Below, in pieces: positions 46,714 to 56,675 of a DNA stretch of 64,000 nucleotides. The number at the start of each line of letters is the position of its first letter. Position 1 is the stretch's first letter. The translations under genes and the position numbers were made by a program. The notes below the pieces were generated by a model that worked only from the letters and a program-made list of their open reading frames with translations, had not been told where the DNA came from and made no database searches. Source of the DNA: an uncultured Flavobacteriaceae bacterium (GTDB taxonomy: Bacteria > Bacteroidota > Bacteroidia > Flavobacteriales > Flavobacteriaceae); assembly GCA_938010765.1 (NCBI GenBank), contig CALLVX010000071.1:62001-126000 (forward strand), in the 5' to 3' direction.

Positions 46714-47521
46714 TATCGTCTACTTTTTACTGCCTTTCTTATCAGAGAACCCGCCTGTCAAAGAATGGAACAAGGATAGAACTCCTTTGTTCATATGCTA
46801 TGGAAGAATCGAACCTAGCTCGCTAATAGGTAATGAACTGCTCATTCTAGAGTCGCAACATTATACCACAGAGGAAATTAACCTGATCAAAAGACAAAAT
46901 AAAAAAGTTTTAGCGTACCTAAGTCTTACCGAAGTAAATGAAACAGCCTTCTTTTATCATGCTATGGAACCTTATATCCTTAGCAAGAATGCACATTGGA
47001 ACAGCGGATACATCGATATCTCAAACCAAAATGCACAGGAGATCCTAATAAAAGCAGCAGATACCATTCTCTCAAAAGGTTTTGATGGCCTTTTTCTAGA
47101 CAATTTAGACAATGTGGGCCAATGGGGAAGCTTGGCCGGAAATGATACAACTTTAGTGAAATTGATAAAGCAGTTAAAAATGATGGCACCGAAAAGCTTT
47201 CTCGTTCAAAATTCGGGTCTCTTCTTACTTGAACAACTAAAACATCATATCGATGCAGTTGTTCTAGAATCGCTAATAACAGCCTATAATTTCGAAACAA
47301 AAAAATATGGGTTAAGAGATATAAGGGCAAGAACCACCTTGTCAAAAAAAATTAAAAGAACAATAAAAAAAGTGGGGAAACCCATTTATCTAATCGAGTA
47401 TGCAGACGACCTCCGACTGAAGAAAAAGGCCGAACGAACTTTAAAACATTTAGGGTATCCATACTTCATTGCCAACATTGACTTAATGGCCAAACCAAAA
47501 TTTAAAGACCAACAATACTAA
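46700..47521 (+). CDS. GH114-like (PelA hydrolase-domain-type) exported protein
   Basis: The 273-residue protein has a short N-terminal hydrophobic signal and a TM1410/GH114-like barrel. Candidate catalytic residues are in GFDGLFLDNLD (Asp129, Asp134) and AVVLESL (Glu190), positions that match the acidic pair of PelA and GH114 hydrolases. In Pseudomonas the hydrolase is the N-terminal domain of PelA; here it is a separate gene, while the deacetylase part lies in the 1333-residue protein. It overlaps pelG and abuts the next gene. Confidence 0.8.
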   Translation: MRLTSIVYFLLPFLSENPPVKEWNKDRTPLFICYGRIEPSSLIGNELLILESQHYTTEEINLIKRQNKKVLAYLSLTEVNETAFFYHAMEPYILSKNAHWNSGYIDISNQNAQEILIKAADTILSKGFDGLFLDNLDNVGQWGSLAGNDTTLVKLIKQLKMMAPKSFLVQNSGLFLLEQLKHHIDAVVLESLITAYNFETKKYGLRDIRARTTLSKKIKRTIKKVGKPIYLIEYADDLRLKKKAERTLKHLGYPYFIANIDLMAKPKFKDQQY

Positions 47522-49501
47522 ATGTTCCTATTCGATAAAATACTATTGGGCCCCTTTCGAATCTTACTCCTCTTTTTAGGGGTGTTGTTTGTACATCAGT
47601 TGATCGTGCGACAACCGCTAAGGAATTATAAGATAGACTATCTCTTAAAAAGGATGGTATTCCTGGGCAGCATTCTAGTGTTGCTAATTTTCGCATTGAT
47701 TCAGCTGAACATGTATGATATTTTCTCGATACTCGTCATTTTCTTGATTGCCGTAGTTCTTCGATATTTAGATATACAATCTTCAAAGACCATTGCGAGA
47801 ACCTTTTCAGAGAAGAAAAGAAATTTTCTGTTGTCATTCTTCGAGTTTATGGAAAGAAAGCTTAGCGTACATACACTGATCGGCACAAATTCTGCTTTCT
47901 TTTATTCGAAGAAGATAAACCATGTACTGTTTGCAGCTTTGTTGGTTTCCTTGGCCACCTTTGTTTCGCGTTACCTTTTTCTTAAAAACGACCTCTATAC
48001 CTTATCGAGCCTATGGATGAAAAAGCTTGAGACGATAAAGAGTTTCAACTCAAATGTCTGGTTTGCTGGCACAGGAGATCTTATGGGCGAGTTGGCACTT
48101 ATAAATTTCTATGCCAAGATTACAGGTATAAGTGAAGAAATGGCGATGCATTCCTTTGGGTTGCTAGAAAGTTTTAGCCTGTCAATCGTGCTTTATTGGG
48201 TAATTCTAAAACTTACGGAAGACCAATTTATAGCGCCCATAATAGGAGTTTTATTTTTTGGTTTTTTCTATAAGTATATGCCCATCAATGTAAATTTACT
48301 GCTTGAGCACAACTCCCTTTACCTTGCTTTGGGGCTTGCCTTACCAGCCCTACTTTTTACTTGTATGCCCCAACTTATGAACGTTCGAAAGAATAAATAT
48401 GTTCTTTTTCTTTCAATCGTTTTTGCAGCAATTACGTTTACCAATTTTTTCGTGGCACTTATCATAATCCCGATCTTTTTAGTAGTTGCAATAATATTAG
48501 GTACGCGTCACAACCGATCTTATACCATGCTTGGCATTGCCTCTTATATTATAGGAGCAGGAGGCACCCTGATAGTGCATGCCATAGGCTGCCTGATAAA
48601 TAACCGATCCTTTTTAGAGTTTATGCGATCATCAATGATATTAGTAGATTCATATACATATTTTCCACAACTAGTACTTCCTCCTAGCCAATTGACCATG
48701 GTATTCTATGCATTTTGTATGGTATCTATACTTTTATTGCTTCCCTTACTTTCAAAAAACAATCAGAAATGGAGACCCGCACTGATATTTTTGATCTTCA
48801 CCTATTTGGTCGTAACCCTTCGATACCTGCAGCTCACTTGGTTGGACATGGATTTGTACTATGAATCCCTTAGTCCGTTAATGGTGATTGTAGCTGGTAT
48901 TTTTATCGGTATGCTTGTTCATTATTTAAAAGTAGAGCTACCAAAAAATAGTACTCTGAAAGCGATTTCTATTTGTTCTTTGTTTCTGATTATGGTAGTA
49001 TTTGCCTATACCACCAACAATTTTTTTAAACACGACTACAAAGAAATAGATGAGCTGAAAGCCGATATTTTAGAGGTTTATGATGACTTATCTAGTAATA
49101 ACATGCCTTTTTCCTATGCCATCGTAAATCAAAATTATGGGCAATACCTTAGTAAAAATGAACACCATTTTATCAATTACTCGGATTTTCTCCAAAAATA
49201 CCCCGTCCGAGATTCTGTTTATCAATTAAAAAAAGAAGACAAATTGTTCTTGGAGAAAAATCCTGACTACATCCTTCCTGAAAGTGTCTTTGTCTTTGTT
49301 ACAAAAACTGCCGAATCCGAGAACAAATACAACCTCGCTACTTCGGCAGAAATGTCTGAAAAAGTACTAGGTCAAATAAACGTTTTAAGAGGAAAAGGGA
49401 GAAAAATCAGCATTTTTTATGAGGATACCTACTTATCGGTATACGAGATTGTGAACAAAAAAAATGCATCGAATCTAAATGATTTAATATTCAATTTATG
49501 A
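47522..49501 (+). CDS. Unrecognised polytopic membrane protein in Pel-like operon
   Basis: The 659-residue protein has about 14 hydrophobic helices up to residue 505 and a soluble extracytoplasmic C-terminus of about 150 residues (EIDELKADILEVYDDLS onward). A long loop between helices 4 and 5 (WFAGTGDLMGELALINFYAK) resembles GT-C glycosyltransferase loops, but no DxD-type motif is certain. It is unlike PelD (c-di-GMP GAF/GGDEF) or PelE (TPR). It starts on the base after the previous stop and overlaps the next gene by ATGA. It may replace PelD/E or modify the glycan. Confidence 0.65.
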   Translation: MFLFDKILLGPFRILLLFLGVLFVHQLIVRQPLRNYKIDYLLKRMVFLGSILVLLIFALIQLNMYDIFSILVIFLIAVVLRYLDIQSSKTIARTFSEKKRNFLLSFFEFMERKLSVHTLIGTNSAFFYSKKINHVLFAALLVSLATFVSRYLFLKNDLYTLSSLWMKKLETIKSFNSNVWFAGTGDLMGELALINFYAKITGISEEMAMHSFGLLESFSLSIVLYWVILKLTEDQFIAPIIGVLFFGFFYKYMPINVNLLLEHNSLYLALGLALPALLFTCMPQLMNVRKNKYVLFLSIVFAAITFTNFFVALIIIPIFLVVAIILGTRHNRSYTMLGIASYIIGAGGTLIVHAIGCLINNRSFLEFMRSSMILVDSYTYFPQLVLPPSQLTMVFYAFCMVSILLLLPLLSKNNQKWRPALIFLIFTYLVVTLRYLQLTWLDMDLYYESLSPLMVIVAGIFIGMLVHYLKVELPKNSTLKAISICSLFLIMVVFAYTTNNFFKHDYKEIDELKADILEVYDDLSSNNMPFSYAIVNQNYGQYLSKNEHHFINYSDFLQKYPVRDSVYQLKKEDKLFLEKNPDYILPESVFVFVTKTAESENKYNLATSAEMSEKVLGQINVLRGKGRKISIFYEDTYLSVYEIVNKKNASNLNDLIFNL

Positions 49502-52500
49502 TCGACAAAAAATATATTGTCCTTTTTTACCTTATTTTTTTTACAATTGGATGCCAACGGGATATCTATAATTTCACCAATGGGTTCGACCTTCCAGAGG
49601 TGAGCAAGGAACCACCCTTGATCCAGTTTGTAGTAGATGAGCAAATCCTTGAAAATCGTGATGAAGCCGCTAACCTGCAAAAGTTAGCCGATTATACCAA
49701 GATCCCTTACCAATCTATCCCTTTCTATAACTTCAAAGATGATTTTAAAGTGGAACCATCTACACGTGTTCTCTGCATTTATCAAACGTATGGGATGCAA
49801 GATGCCGTTATAGATTCCCTTCAACATTTTGTAGCTAAAGGGGGTACGCTCTTCTTTACTAAGACGATTCGTGATGAACGATTGGCATTTCTACTAGGAC
49901 TTGACCCAAGCAGCAATCTTGAGACCGATAGCCTTGCTCATGGTTTTTACTTAAAACAACCAATGTTGCCTGGAATGGGCAATTTTGAATATGAGGGTGA
50001 TAAAAGTGAGCATAACGGTTTGACAATCGACAATTTCTCTGAAGATGTAACTATTTTCGCCACTGCGGCAAACGCCCCCAACTACCCTTTGGTAATTGAG
50101 AACAAAATAGGAAAAGGGCGTGTAATTCAGTACAACTCAACCCTACGTCTCGATAGGGAAATGCGGGGTTTGTTATTTTCCCAAGTACTTTTTGGTTTAG
50201 AGGGCATACCCTATCCCATTGCAAATACATCGACCATTTTTCTAGACGATTTCCCCTCGCCTCTATACAATATCTACAAGGAACCTGTTGCCAAGGAAAT
50301 GAATAAAAACGTGGCACAATACGTCACCGATGTCTGGTGGCCCGATATGAAAGCCTATGCAAAAGAGCAGAATATAGAATATACGGCCTATGTGACGTTT
50401 GATTACAATGCCTATGTTACGCCTCCTTTCACTTTTAAAGAATGGGATAAAAACAGTTTTGAAAAAGAAGGTGTTGAACAAGAAAAAAGCAGTTGGTTGG
50501 GAAGAGATGTTTATCAAAGTGGGCACGAATTAGGATTTCATGGTTATAACCATGTTTCGCTCTTACAATCTGACTGGAAAGAAGAACAATATATTGTCAC
50601 TGCCTTGAACGCGGCCAGCAAAAAGTGGAAAACATTAGACTTTAAAGAGCTCCCTATTTCATACGTACCCCCTTCAAATTATATTGATAGTGTTGGGCTT
50701 GCCAAACTTAAGGAGGGAATGCCTAGTATCAAATATATTCAAAGTCTGTACCTGGGAAACCTTCATGATGGAGGCGCACGGGAGTTCGATCCCGATCCCT
50801 TCAATGATAAATTTTTCGATTATCCAAGAATTACAAGTGGCTATCGGTTAAACAACACCAACCTTTGGGCAATGGAATCTGTATACCTTTTCACTGGTGT
50901 ATGGACACATTTCGTTCATCCCGACGATGTTTTCCAAATACCCGACAAGTCGAACGAAGCTACAAGCGGTCATTTTGCCTACAGAAACCCCGCAGCGCTG
51001 AATTGGCATTCCAACAAAGGTAAAAAGGGGCTTTTTGAACTATTCAAAGATGATATCGCCGACTTCAAAAAGCGACATCCTTTGGTTCGTTTTAAGAATG
51101 CTACCCGTTCCTCCGATATTGTTAGAGACTGGCGCTATGCTTATTTCACCCATATAAAAGAGGAAGGGGATTATATTGTTGAAAGTGATTACAAAATTGG
51201 AAACGAATCAAAACAGTATTGGTTCATGTACGTGAGCGCCGAAAATGAATCGCTCATAGACGATGCTCTTACAGAAGTTTTTCAAGTAAAGAAGACCCCT
51301 TTCTTAGATGGCAGTCTTTATTCTATCGAAACCGAAGAAGCCTTTATTAAAATTCCCAATTTAAAAATTAAGGGCCAGTGCAGCCTTGTTTCAGAAACAC
51401 AGGTCCTTAATGAAGTGCAGAAGGCATATAACAACTACTATGGCAACAGAAGTATTTTAGCTCCTTTAAACCTTCAAGTAGCCGCATTGGTCGCCGAAGA
51501 TAAACTACAACAGGCGACGGATTTATTGGAAGCAAATCTCGAAAACGGAGTTTTGCTTGGTTCGAAGCAATGGGCAGATTATGCAAAATATCTTGGATGG
51601 CAAAATCGTGCTGCAGATGTATGGAAAATGCTGGAAAAACAATATCGAAAGAAAGAATCAAAAACACTTGCCAATATCTCTAGAAAGGTTTCCGCCGAAG
51701 TAGACTATCCCAATGATAGGATTCGTGAAACTTGGCTTTCCCGGCAAATTTTCTGGGGTACCGACGATAAAAGAGCTTTAAAAGAATACTACACTTATTT
51801 TAATACCAAAGAACGAAAGGGTATGGTATTAAAAGTACTTCGACAATTAAACGCTCTTGAACCAAGTAGTGAAAACTCCAAGAACTATATCAGTCATTTG
51901 ATCAACAACCAATTCGAGGACATTGTTCCAGAATTGAACAGGATAACCCCATGTGATCCTTTTTATAAAGATATGGCGACGTCTATCGCTTGGGCCTATG
52001 CAGACAGGCTCCGTTTTGATCACGCGTTGCAATGGGAAAAATGCAGTGGTGAAGTAAATCAAGAAACAAAGAACAGTTGGTTGGTAAATACCAACTCTTT
52101 TGAAGAACTCAAGGAAACTGACTACCACTTTTATCTTCAAATACTGCTCGCCAATGACGAAAAAAAAGCCTTACGAGAAGTGCGAAACAAAAAACCTTGT
52201 TCACCCCAATTGAAACAACATTCCAAAACAATCGCATTTGCCTACGCAAATTTCAAACTATACCGAGAGGCTTTGGCCTGGGCACATTGTAACAAAGAAG
52301 TACCTATGACTTCTAAGCTATCTTGGTTGCATGCACTACAGGAGTATCAAAAAGTAAGAAGGGTATACCAGGATTATATATCGGAACATCCCGAAGACTA
52401 TGTTACAAAGCTTCATATGGCGACCCTATTGTTAGATCAAGGCGATATAAAGGGATCTGCCTCTATTTCATCTGGCTTACCCAAGGAAGTAGAAACAGGT

Positions 52501-53499
52501 ATTTTACGAGAAGAAATCAACAAGCAAATTAAAGGGCTGAACAGTATTGAGAAAAGAGAAATTTTAGGCGCCTATGGCAATGTACTTTACTCTGGGGTTC
52601 GTAAAGATGTTTCGAGTGCGTTGCGAATGGAGGAAGGTAATTCGGTAAGTACAAACACCACCGCCATTAACGATCAATTAGATCCAAATACCATCTCCAA
52701 TATCATCAGTTATAGTATCTATGATGAAGATTTTAATGTTCATAGTTTTTCGGGCACCCAAAGCTATATGTACCCTATTAATTTTATAGAGGAAGATGAA
52801 ACCAATGGTATACGAACACTGTATGGTATAGAATACCGCTTTAAACAACCCGCATCAAAGAAAGCGGCTTTTCTGGGAAGAGCCCGATTAGAGAGAGATA
52901 CACAAAGTGAGGTTTACTACCAGCTGGGTATCGGGGTAAATTTGTTGGGTGAAAAAAGATATAATTCTATTATTTTAGAACATTTTCCGGTTCGCAGCGG
53001 CCCTGGTCATATTTTGGGTATCTACCGCACTCAATTGTCTAGCTTTAACGAATATCAGGTGACCAACAAAACCAAGCAAACAATATCGTTCGAAGGCAAT
53101 CACTACTCCGATAACGAATCGGATGCTATCGTAATCGGGCGTACCGAATACCAAGCTTATAAAAACAGCTGGCTCACCTTATCTCCGTTGATCGAGCTTT
53201 CCTATTCCCGCGGTACCATGGATCGGCGTGATGGCTTCCCCTATTGGATGGCGGCCAATAGGGTATACGGTGGCGGGGGAGTGGCCTTCATGCTCGGGTC
53301 GGTAAAAAGTAAATTCCATTTATTGGCAGATGCCTCGCTCTTTGCAGAGAGCAGTCAACCCAACTTTCAACGGTATACCGGTAATTTGTCATATCGACTA
53401 AAAGATTTTGCTCGAATTTTAGCAGGCTTCGAGGTATATACCATTGAGAACTTCAATAGCAACGTATTTCAATTGGGCCTCATCTACAATTTCAAATAA
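49498..53499 (+). CDS. Fused DUF2194/PelA-like deacetylase, TPR and outer-membrane barrel
   Basis: The 1333-residue lipoprotein (lipobox TIGC, Cys19) has four regions. Residues 30-240 form a Rossmann-like domain; 240-600 form a DUF2194 polysaccharide-deacetylase domain with IFLDDF (Asp250, Asp251), GHELGFHGYNH (His343, 348, 352) and WTHFVHPDD (His471, 474); 640-1020 are TPR-like helices; 1025-1333 look like a beta-barrel ending in YNFK. This joins what Pseudomonas splits into PelA (deacetylase) and PelB (TPR plus barrel). It should deacetylate and export the polymer. The start overlaps the upstream gene. Confidence 0.85.
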   Translation: MIDKKYIVLFYLIFFTIGCQRDIYNFTNGFDLPEVSKEPPLIQFVVDEQILENRDEAANLQKLADYTKIPYQSIPFYNFKDDFKVEPSTRVLCIYQTYGMQDAVIDSLQHFVAKGGTLFFTKTIRDERLAFLLGLDPSSNLETDSLAHGFYLKQPMLPGMGNFEYEGDKSEHNGLTIDNFSEDVTIFATAANAPNYPLVIENKIGKGRVIQYNSTLRLDREMRGLLFSQVLFGLEGIPYPIANTSTIFLDDFPSPLYNIYKEPVAKEMNKNVAQYVTDVWWPDMKAYAKEQNIEYTAYVTFDYNAYVTPPFTFKEWDKNSFEKEGVEQEKSSWLGRDVYQSGHELGFHGYNHVSLLQSDWKEEQYIVTALNAASKKWKTLDFKELPISYVPPSNYIDSVGLAKLKEGMPSIKYIQSLYLGNLHDGGAREFDPDPFNDKFFDYPRITSGYRLNNTNLWAMESVYLFTGVWTHFVHPDDVFQIPDKSNEATSGHFAYRNPAALNWHSNKGKKGLFELFKDDIADFKKRHPLVRFKNATRSSDIVRDWRYAYFTHIKEEGDYIVESDYKIGNESKQYWFMYVSAENESLIDDALTEVFQVKKTPFLDGSLYSIETEEAFIKIPNLKIKGQCSLVSETQVLNEVQKAYNNYYGNRSILAPLNLQVAALVAEDKLQQATDLLEANLENGVLLGSKQWADYAKYLGWQNRAADVWKMLEKQYRKKESKTLANISRKVSAEVDYPNDRIRETWLSRQIFWGTDDKRALKEYYTYFNTKERKGMVLKVLRQLNALEPSSENSKNYISHLINNQFEDIVPELNRITPCDPFYKDMATSIAWAYADRLRFDHALQWEKCSGEVNQETKNSWLVNTNSFEELKETDYHFYLQILLANDEKKALREVRNKKPCSPQLKQHSKTIAFAYANFKLYREALAWAHCNKEVPMTSKLSWLHALQEYQKVRRVYQDYISEHPEDYVTKLHMATLLLDQGDIKGSASISSGLPKEVETGILREEINKQIKGLNSIEKREILGAYGNVLYSGVRKDVSSALRMEEGNSVSTNTTAINDQLDPNTISNIISYSIYDEDFNVHSFSGTQSYMYPINFIEEDETNGIRTLYGIEYRFKQPASKKAAFLGRARLERDTQSEVYYQLGIGVNLLGEKRYNSIILEHFPVRSGPGHILGIYRTQLSSFNEYQVTNKTKQTISFEGNHYSDNESDAIVIGRTEYQAYKNSWLTLSPLIELSYSRGTMDRRDGFPYWMAANRVYGGGGVAFMLGSVKSKFHLLADASLFAESSQPNFQRYTGNLSYRLKDFARILAGFEVYTIENFNSNVFQLGLIYNFK

Positions 53500-53586
53500 A
53501 CAACAGCCATTTAAACGTACATCATTATAGAATAGCGCTTGTAGAACTCTCTCGTATTGTGTAAGTTTAGCTGTAAAAAATCCGCG

Positions 53587-55635
53587 ATGCGATCTACTCT
53601 ACTACTTACAGTTCTCTTTTGTTTAAGCTTTTATGGTTCTTCCGTGGCCCAAAAGACGAATTTTTCATACCTCGATATTTTTGATCTGGAATATGTGTCA
53701 GATCCGCAAATTTCCCCTAATGGTGAATGGGCAGTATACCGCAGAATGGAATTCGATATTATGAAAGATGCAGTCGTCGGAACACTTTGGATGGTTAGAA
53801 TCGATGGTACACAACATCAAAAATTAACTTCGAGGGAAGTCTCGGAATCCAACCCTCGATGGTCGCCCAAAGGAGACCGACTTGCTTTTACCAGTAGTAC
53901 CAATGCGGGCTCAGAAATATATATGTACTGGCTGAATACAGGGAAAATAGCAAAAATAAGTCAACTTCCTTTCAGTCCAAGTTCTATTAGTTGGTCGCCC
54001 AAAGGAAATCAGCTTGCCTTTTCTATGAACGTATCAAAAGCAGCGCCTGTGCTGGCCAAAATGCCCAAAAAACCAAAAGGGGCCAAATGGGCCGATACGC
54101 CTCGAGTAACCGACCGTCTCTATCATGAAGCCGATGGTAGGGGATATATAAAACCAGGATTCAATCATATATTTACCATTCCCGCAGATGGCGGGGCACC
54201 CAGGCAGCTAACTTCTGGGGACTACCATCATAGGGGTACGCTCTCGTGGGCCGCTGATGGCGGTAGCATCTTTTTTTCAGGAAATAGAACCCCCGATTGG
54301 GAATATGACTTTAGAAATAGCGAAATCTACTCGGTCAACATCGCCAATGGGAACGTTAAAGCATTGACTACTAGAACAGGTCCCGACGCCAGCCCGCTGG
54401 TAGCTCCCAATGGAAAATTCATTGCTTATCTCGGTTTTGAAGATAAGGTACAAGCCTACCAAGTGCGCGAATTACATATCATGAACATTGATGGGAGCAA
54501 CCAACGAGTACTCTCGAATACGCTAGATCGAAGTGTATCGAACATTCACTGGGATGCAAAAAGCAATGGTATTTATTTTTCTTATGACGATAAAGGGAAC
54601 AGTAAGATCGCGCATATCTCCCTTACCGGTAAAGTGCGTAAGATTACCGATAATATGGGAGGCACATCTATTGGAAGACCCTATGCCAGCGGTTCATTTA
54701 GCGTCGCCGATAATGGCACCATAGTCTTTACTCAAACGCGGCCGGCATACCCATCGGCCTTGGCCGTTTTGAATACCAAGACCAACAAGGTTACAAAAAT
54801 CACTCATTTGAACAACGCCTTATTTGATTATAAAAAACTGGGCGAGGTAAAAGAAGTTTGGTATAAGTCTACCTTTGATCAGCGAGATCTGCAAGGGTGG
54901 TTGGTCTTTCCTCCCGATTATGAAGCTTCCAAAAAGTATCCATTCCTGGTCGAGAATCACGGGGGTCCTATTTTAAATTATGGGGATCGCTTTTCAGCAG
55001 AAATGCAACTATATGCAGCCGCAGGTTATATTGTATTTTACCCTAACCCGCGGGGAAGTACCAGCTACGGGGAAGAATTCGGTAATTTGTTGTACAACAA
55101 CTATCCCGGGGAAGATTATATAGATGTGATGGACGGGGTTGATCATTGCATTGAGAAGGGCTGGGCCCATGAAGACGGTCTTTTTGTTTCAGGAGGAAGT
55201 GCCGGTGGCATCATGTCTGCATGGATGATTGGAAAAAACAACCGTTTTGAAGCTGCAGTGGTGGCCAAACCGGTCATGAATTGGATCAGTAAAACCTTAG
55301 TGGCCGATAATTATTTCTACTATGCCAATAGCCGATATCCAGGTCAACCTTGGGAAAACTTTGAGGGCTATTGGAAATTTTCTCCGCTTTCGCTCGTTGG
55401 TACTATAGAAACCCCTACTATGGTGCTTGTAGGTATGAACGATTTACGAACCCCACCAAGTGAGGCCAAACAGCTGTACCACGCGCTAAAACTTAGGAAA
55501 ATCCCGACTGTACTAGTTGAGATTCCCGATGCAAGCCATGGTATCGCCAATAGGCCTAGTAATTTAATTACTAAAATTGCGCATACATTGGCTTGGTTAG
55601 AAAAATATGGTGGGGCCGAATTAGAAAGAGAATAG
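53587..55635 (+). CDS. S9 family prolyl-oligopeptidase-type peptidase
   Basis: The 682-residue protein has a signal peptide (cleavage near SVAQK), an N-terminal WD40-like beta-propeller (about 40-400) and an alpha/beta-hydrolase domain. The catalytic triad is visible: Ser538 in SGGSAGG, Asp619 in GMNDLRTP and His651 in ASHGI. It is a periplasmic or exported dipeptidyl/acylaminoacyl-peptidase type. The ATG at 53587 is preferred to the TTG at 53557. Confidence 0.93.
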   Translation: MRSTLLLTVLFCLSFYGSSVAQKTNFSYLDIFDLEYVSDPQISPNGEWAVYRRMEFDIMKDAVVGTLWMVRIDGTQHQKLTSREVSESNPRWSPKGDRLAFTSSTNAGSEIYMYWLNTGKIAKISQLPFSPSSISWSPKGNQLAFSMNVSKAAPVLAKMPKKPKGAKWADTPRVTDRLYHEADGRGYIKPGFNHIFTIPADGGAPRQLTSGDYHHRGTLSWAADGGSIFFSGNRTPDWEYDFRNSEIYSVNIANGNVKALTTRTGPDASPLVAPNGKFIAYLGFEDKVQAYQVRELHIMNIDGSNQRVLSNTLDRSVSNIHWDAKSNGIYFSYDDKGNSKIAHISLTGKVRKITDNMGGTSIGRPYASGSFSVADNGTIVFTQTRPAYPSALAVLNTKTNKVTKITHLNNALFDYKKLGEVKEVWYKSTFDQRDLQGWLVFPPDYEASKKYPFLVENHGGPILNYGDRFSAEMQLYAAAGYIVFYPNPRGSTSYGEEFGNLLYNNYPGEDYIDVMDGVDHCIEKGWAHEDGLFVSGGSAGGIMSAWMIGKNNRFEAAVVAKPVMNWISKTLVADNYFYYANSRYPGQPWENFEGYWKFSPLSLVGTIETPTMVLVGMNDLRTPPSEAKQLYHALKLRKIPTVLVEIPDASHGIANRPSNLITKIAHTLAWLEKYGGAELERE

Positions 55636-55685
55636 CGTCTCCTGTCGTGCGGGCAGGGTTGTATGTGACCGATCAAACGAACACT

Positions 55686-56126
55686 ATGAAGAAAAAAAGG
55701 CACTGGTTTTGGAACCTTCTCCTGGTCCTGACCATTATCATATGCGTATTGGCTTTTATTGCCCATTTTAAAAACTGGACAAAAATAGAAGATGGAAAAA
55801 TGCAATTACTTTCAGGCTTTTATTATAAAGAGCTACATCTTTCGGAACTCGACAGCGTAAAATGGGTCGATAGGCTGCCGCCCATGCAACGGCTTAGTGG
55901 CTTTTCGGCATTTGACAAGGGCAAGGGCATTTACCAAGAATTCAAGGATTCCCTTACCGATGAACAGGTACATGTATATATCGACAATTTCTCTAATCGA
56001 AAAATCAAATTGGTTTACAATGACTCTTTGCTGCTGTATATGAATATGAAAGATTCGCTCGATACTGATGCACTCTTTGAAGTATTAGAAAATCAATTGA
56101 CCACACTGGCCGAAGCTCCCAACTAA
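55686..56126 (+). CDS. Membrane-anchored protein of unknown function
   Basis: The 146-residue protein has a basic N-terminus and one membrane helix (about residues 8-28). The extracytoplasmic part has alternating hydrophobic strands (LLSGFYYKELHLSELDSVKW) and no recognised motif. It starts 50 bases after the S9 peptidase; no family name is given. Confidence 0.7.
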   Translation: MKKKRHWFWNLLLVLTIIICVLAFIAHFKNWTKIEDGKMQLLSGFYYKELHLSELDSVKWVDRLPPMQRLSGFSAFDKGKGIYQEFKDSLTDEQVHVYIDNFSNRKIKLVYNDSLLLYMNMKDSLDTDALFEVLENQLTTLAEAPN

Positions 56127-56168
56127 TCTTGGCAAGCTAATTGTATACTGTAAACAAAGGATATAAAG

Positions 56169-56579
56169 ATGGTTAAATGGGTATTCCGGTTATTACTGCT
56201 TCCAATATTCGGCTTCGCGCAAAATACGTTGACAATTTCCGTAGAAGGCGTAAAATCTGCCGATGGCAATATTAGTATAGGACTTTATACCGATTCGGAG
56301 GGTTTCCTAAAACCAGACCAACTATATAAAGGAGTATTCCAAAAAGCAACAAAAGGAACTACCATAGCACATATAGAGGATCTGCCCAAAGGCACCTACG
56401 CTATTGCCGTTTTCCATGATGAAAATGCAAATCAAGAACTCGATACTAATTTTTTTGGTATTCCCAAGGAAGCTTTGGGTTTTTCAAAGGGAAAACTAAA
56501 GACTTTTGGGCCGCCCAGTTTTGAAGAGTGTACCTTCGAATTTCCCTTGGAACAAAAACTCACCATAAAAATAAAGTAA
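56169..56579 (+). CDS. DUF2141 exported protein
   Basis: The 136-residue protein has a signal peptide (cleavage near GFAQ) and a beta-sandwich with the DUF2141 pattern: SADGNISIGLYTDSEGFL, LPKGTYAIAVFHDENANQEL and FGIPKEALGFS. Such proteins are exported, sometimes beside calcium- or carbohydrate-handling proteins; the role is unknown. It lies 42 bases after the previous gene. Confidence 0.85.
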   Translation: MVKWVFRLLLLPIFGFAQNTLTISVEGVKSADGNISIGLYTDSEGFLKPDQLYKGVFQKATKGTTIAHIEDLPKGTYAIAVFHDENANQELDTNFFGIPKEALGFSKGKLKTFGPPSFEECTFEFPLEQKLTIKIK

Positions 56580-56675
56580 GGCAACATTTGAAGATTTTGT
56601 TAATTCATTGTACGGTTTGGCCCGATCTTGTAACTTAAAAGATTTAAAAATTTAAATGTTACTAAAATATCGATT

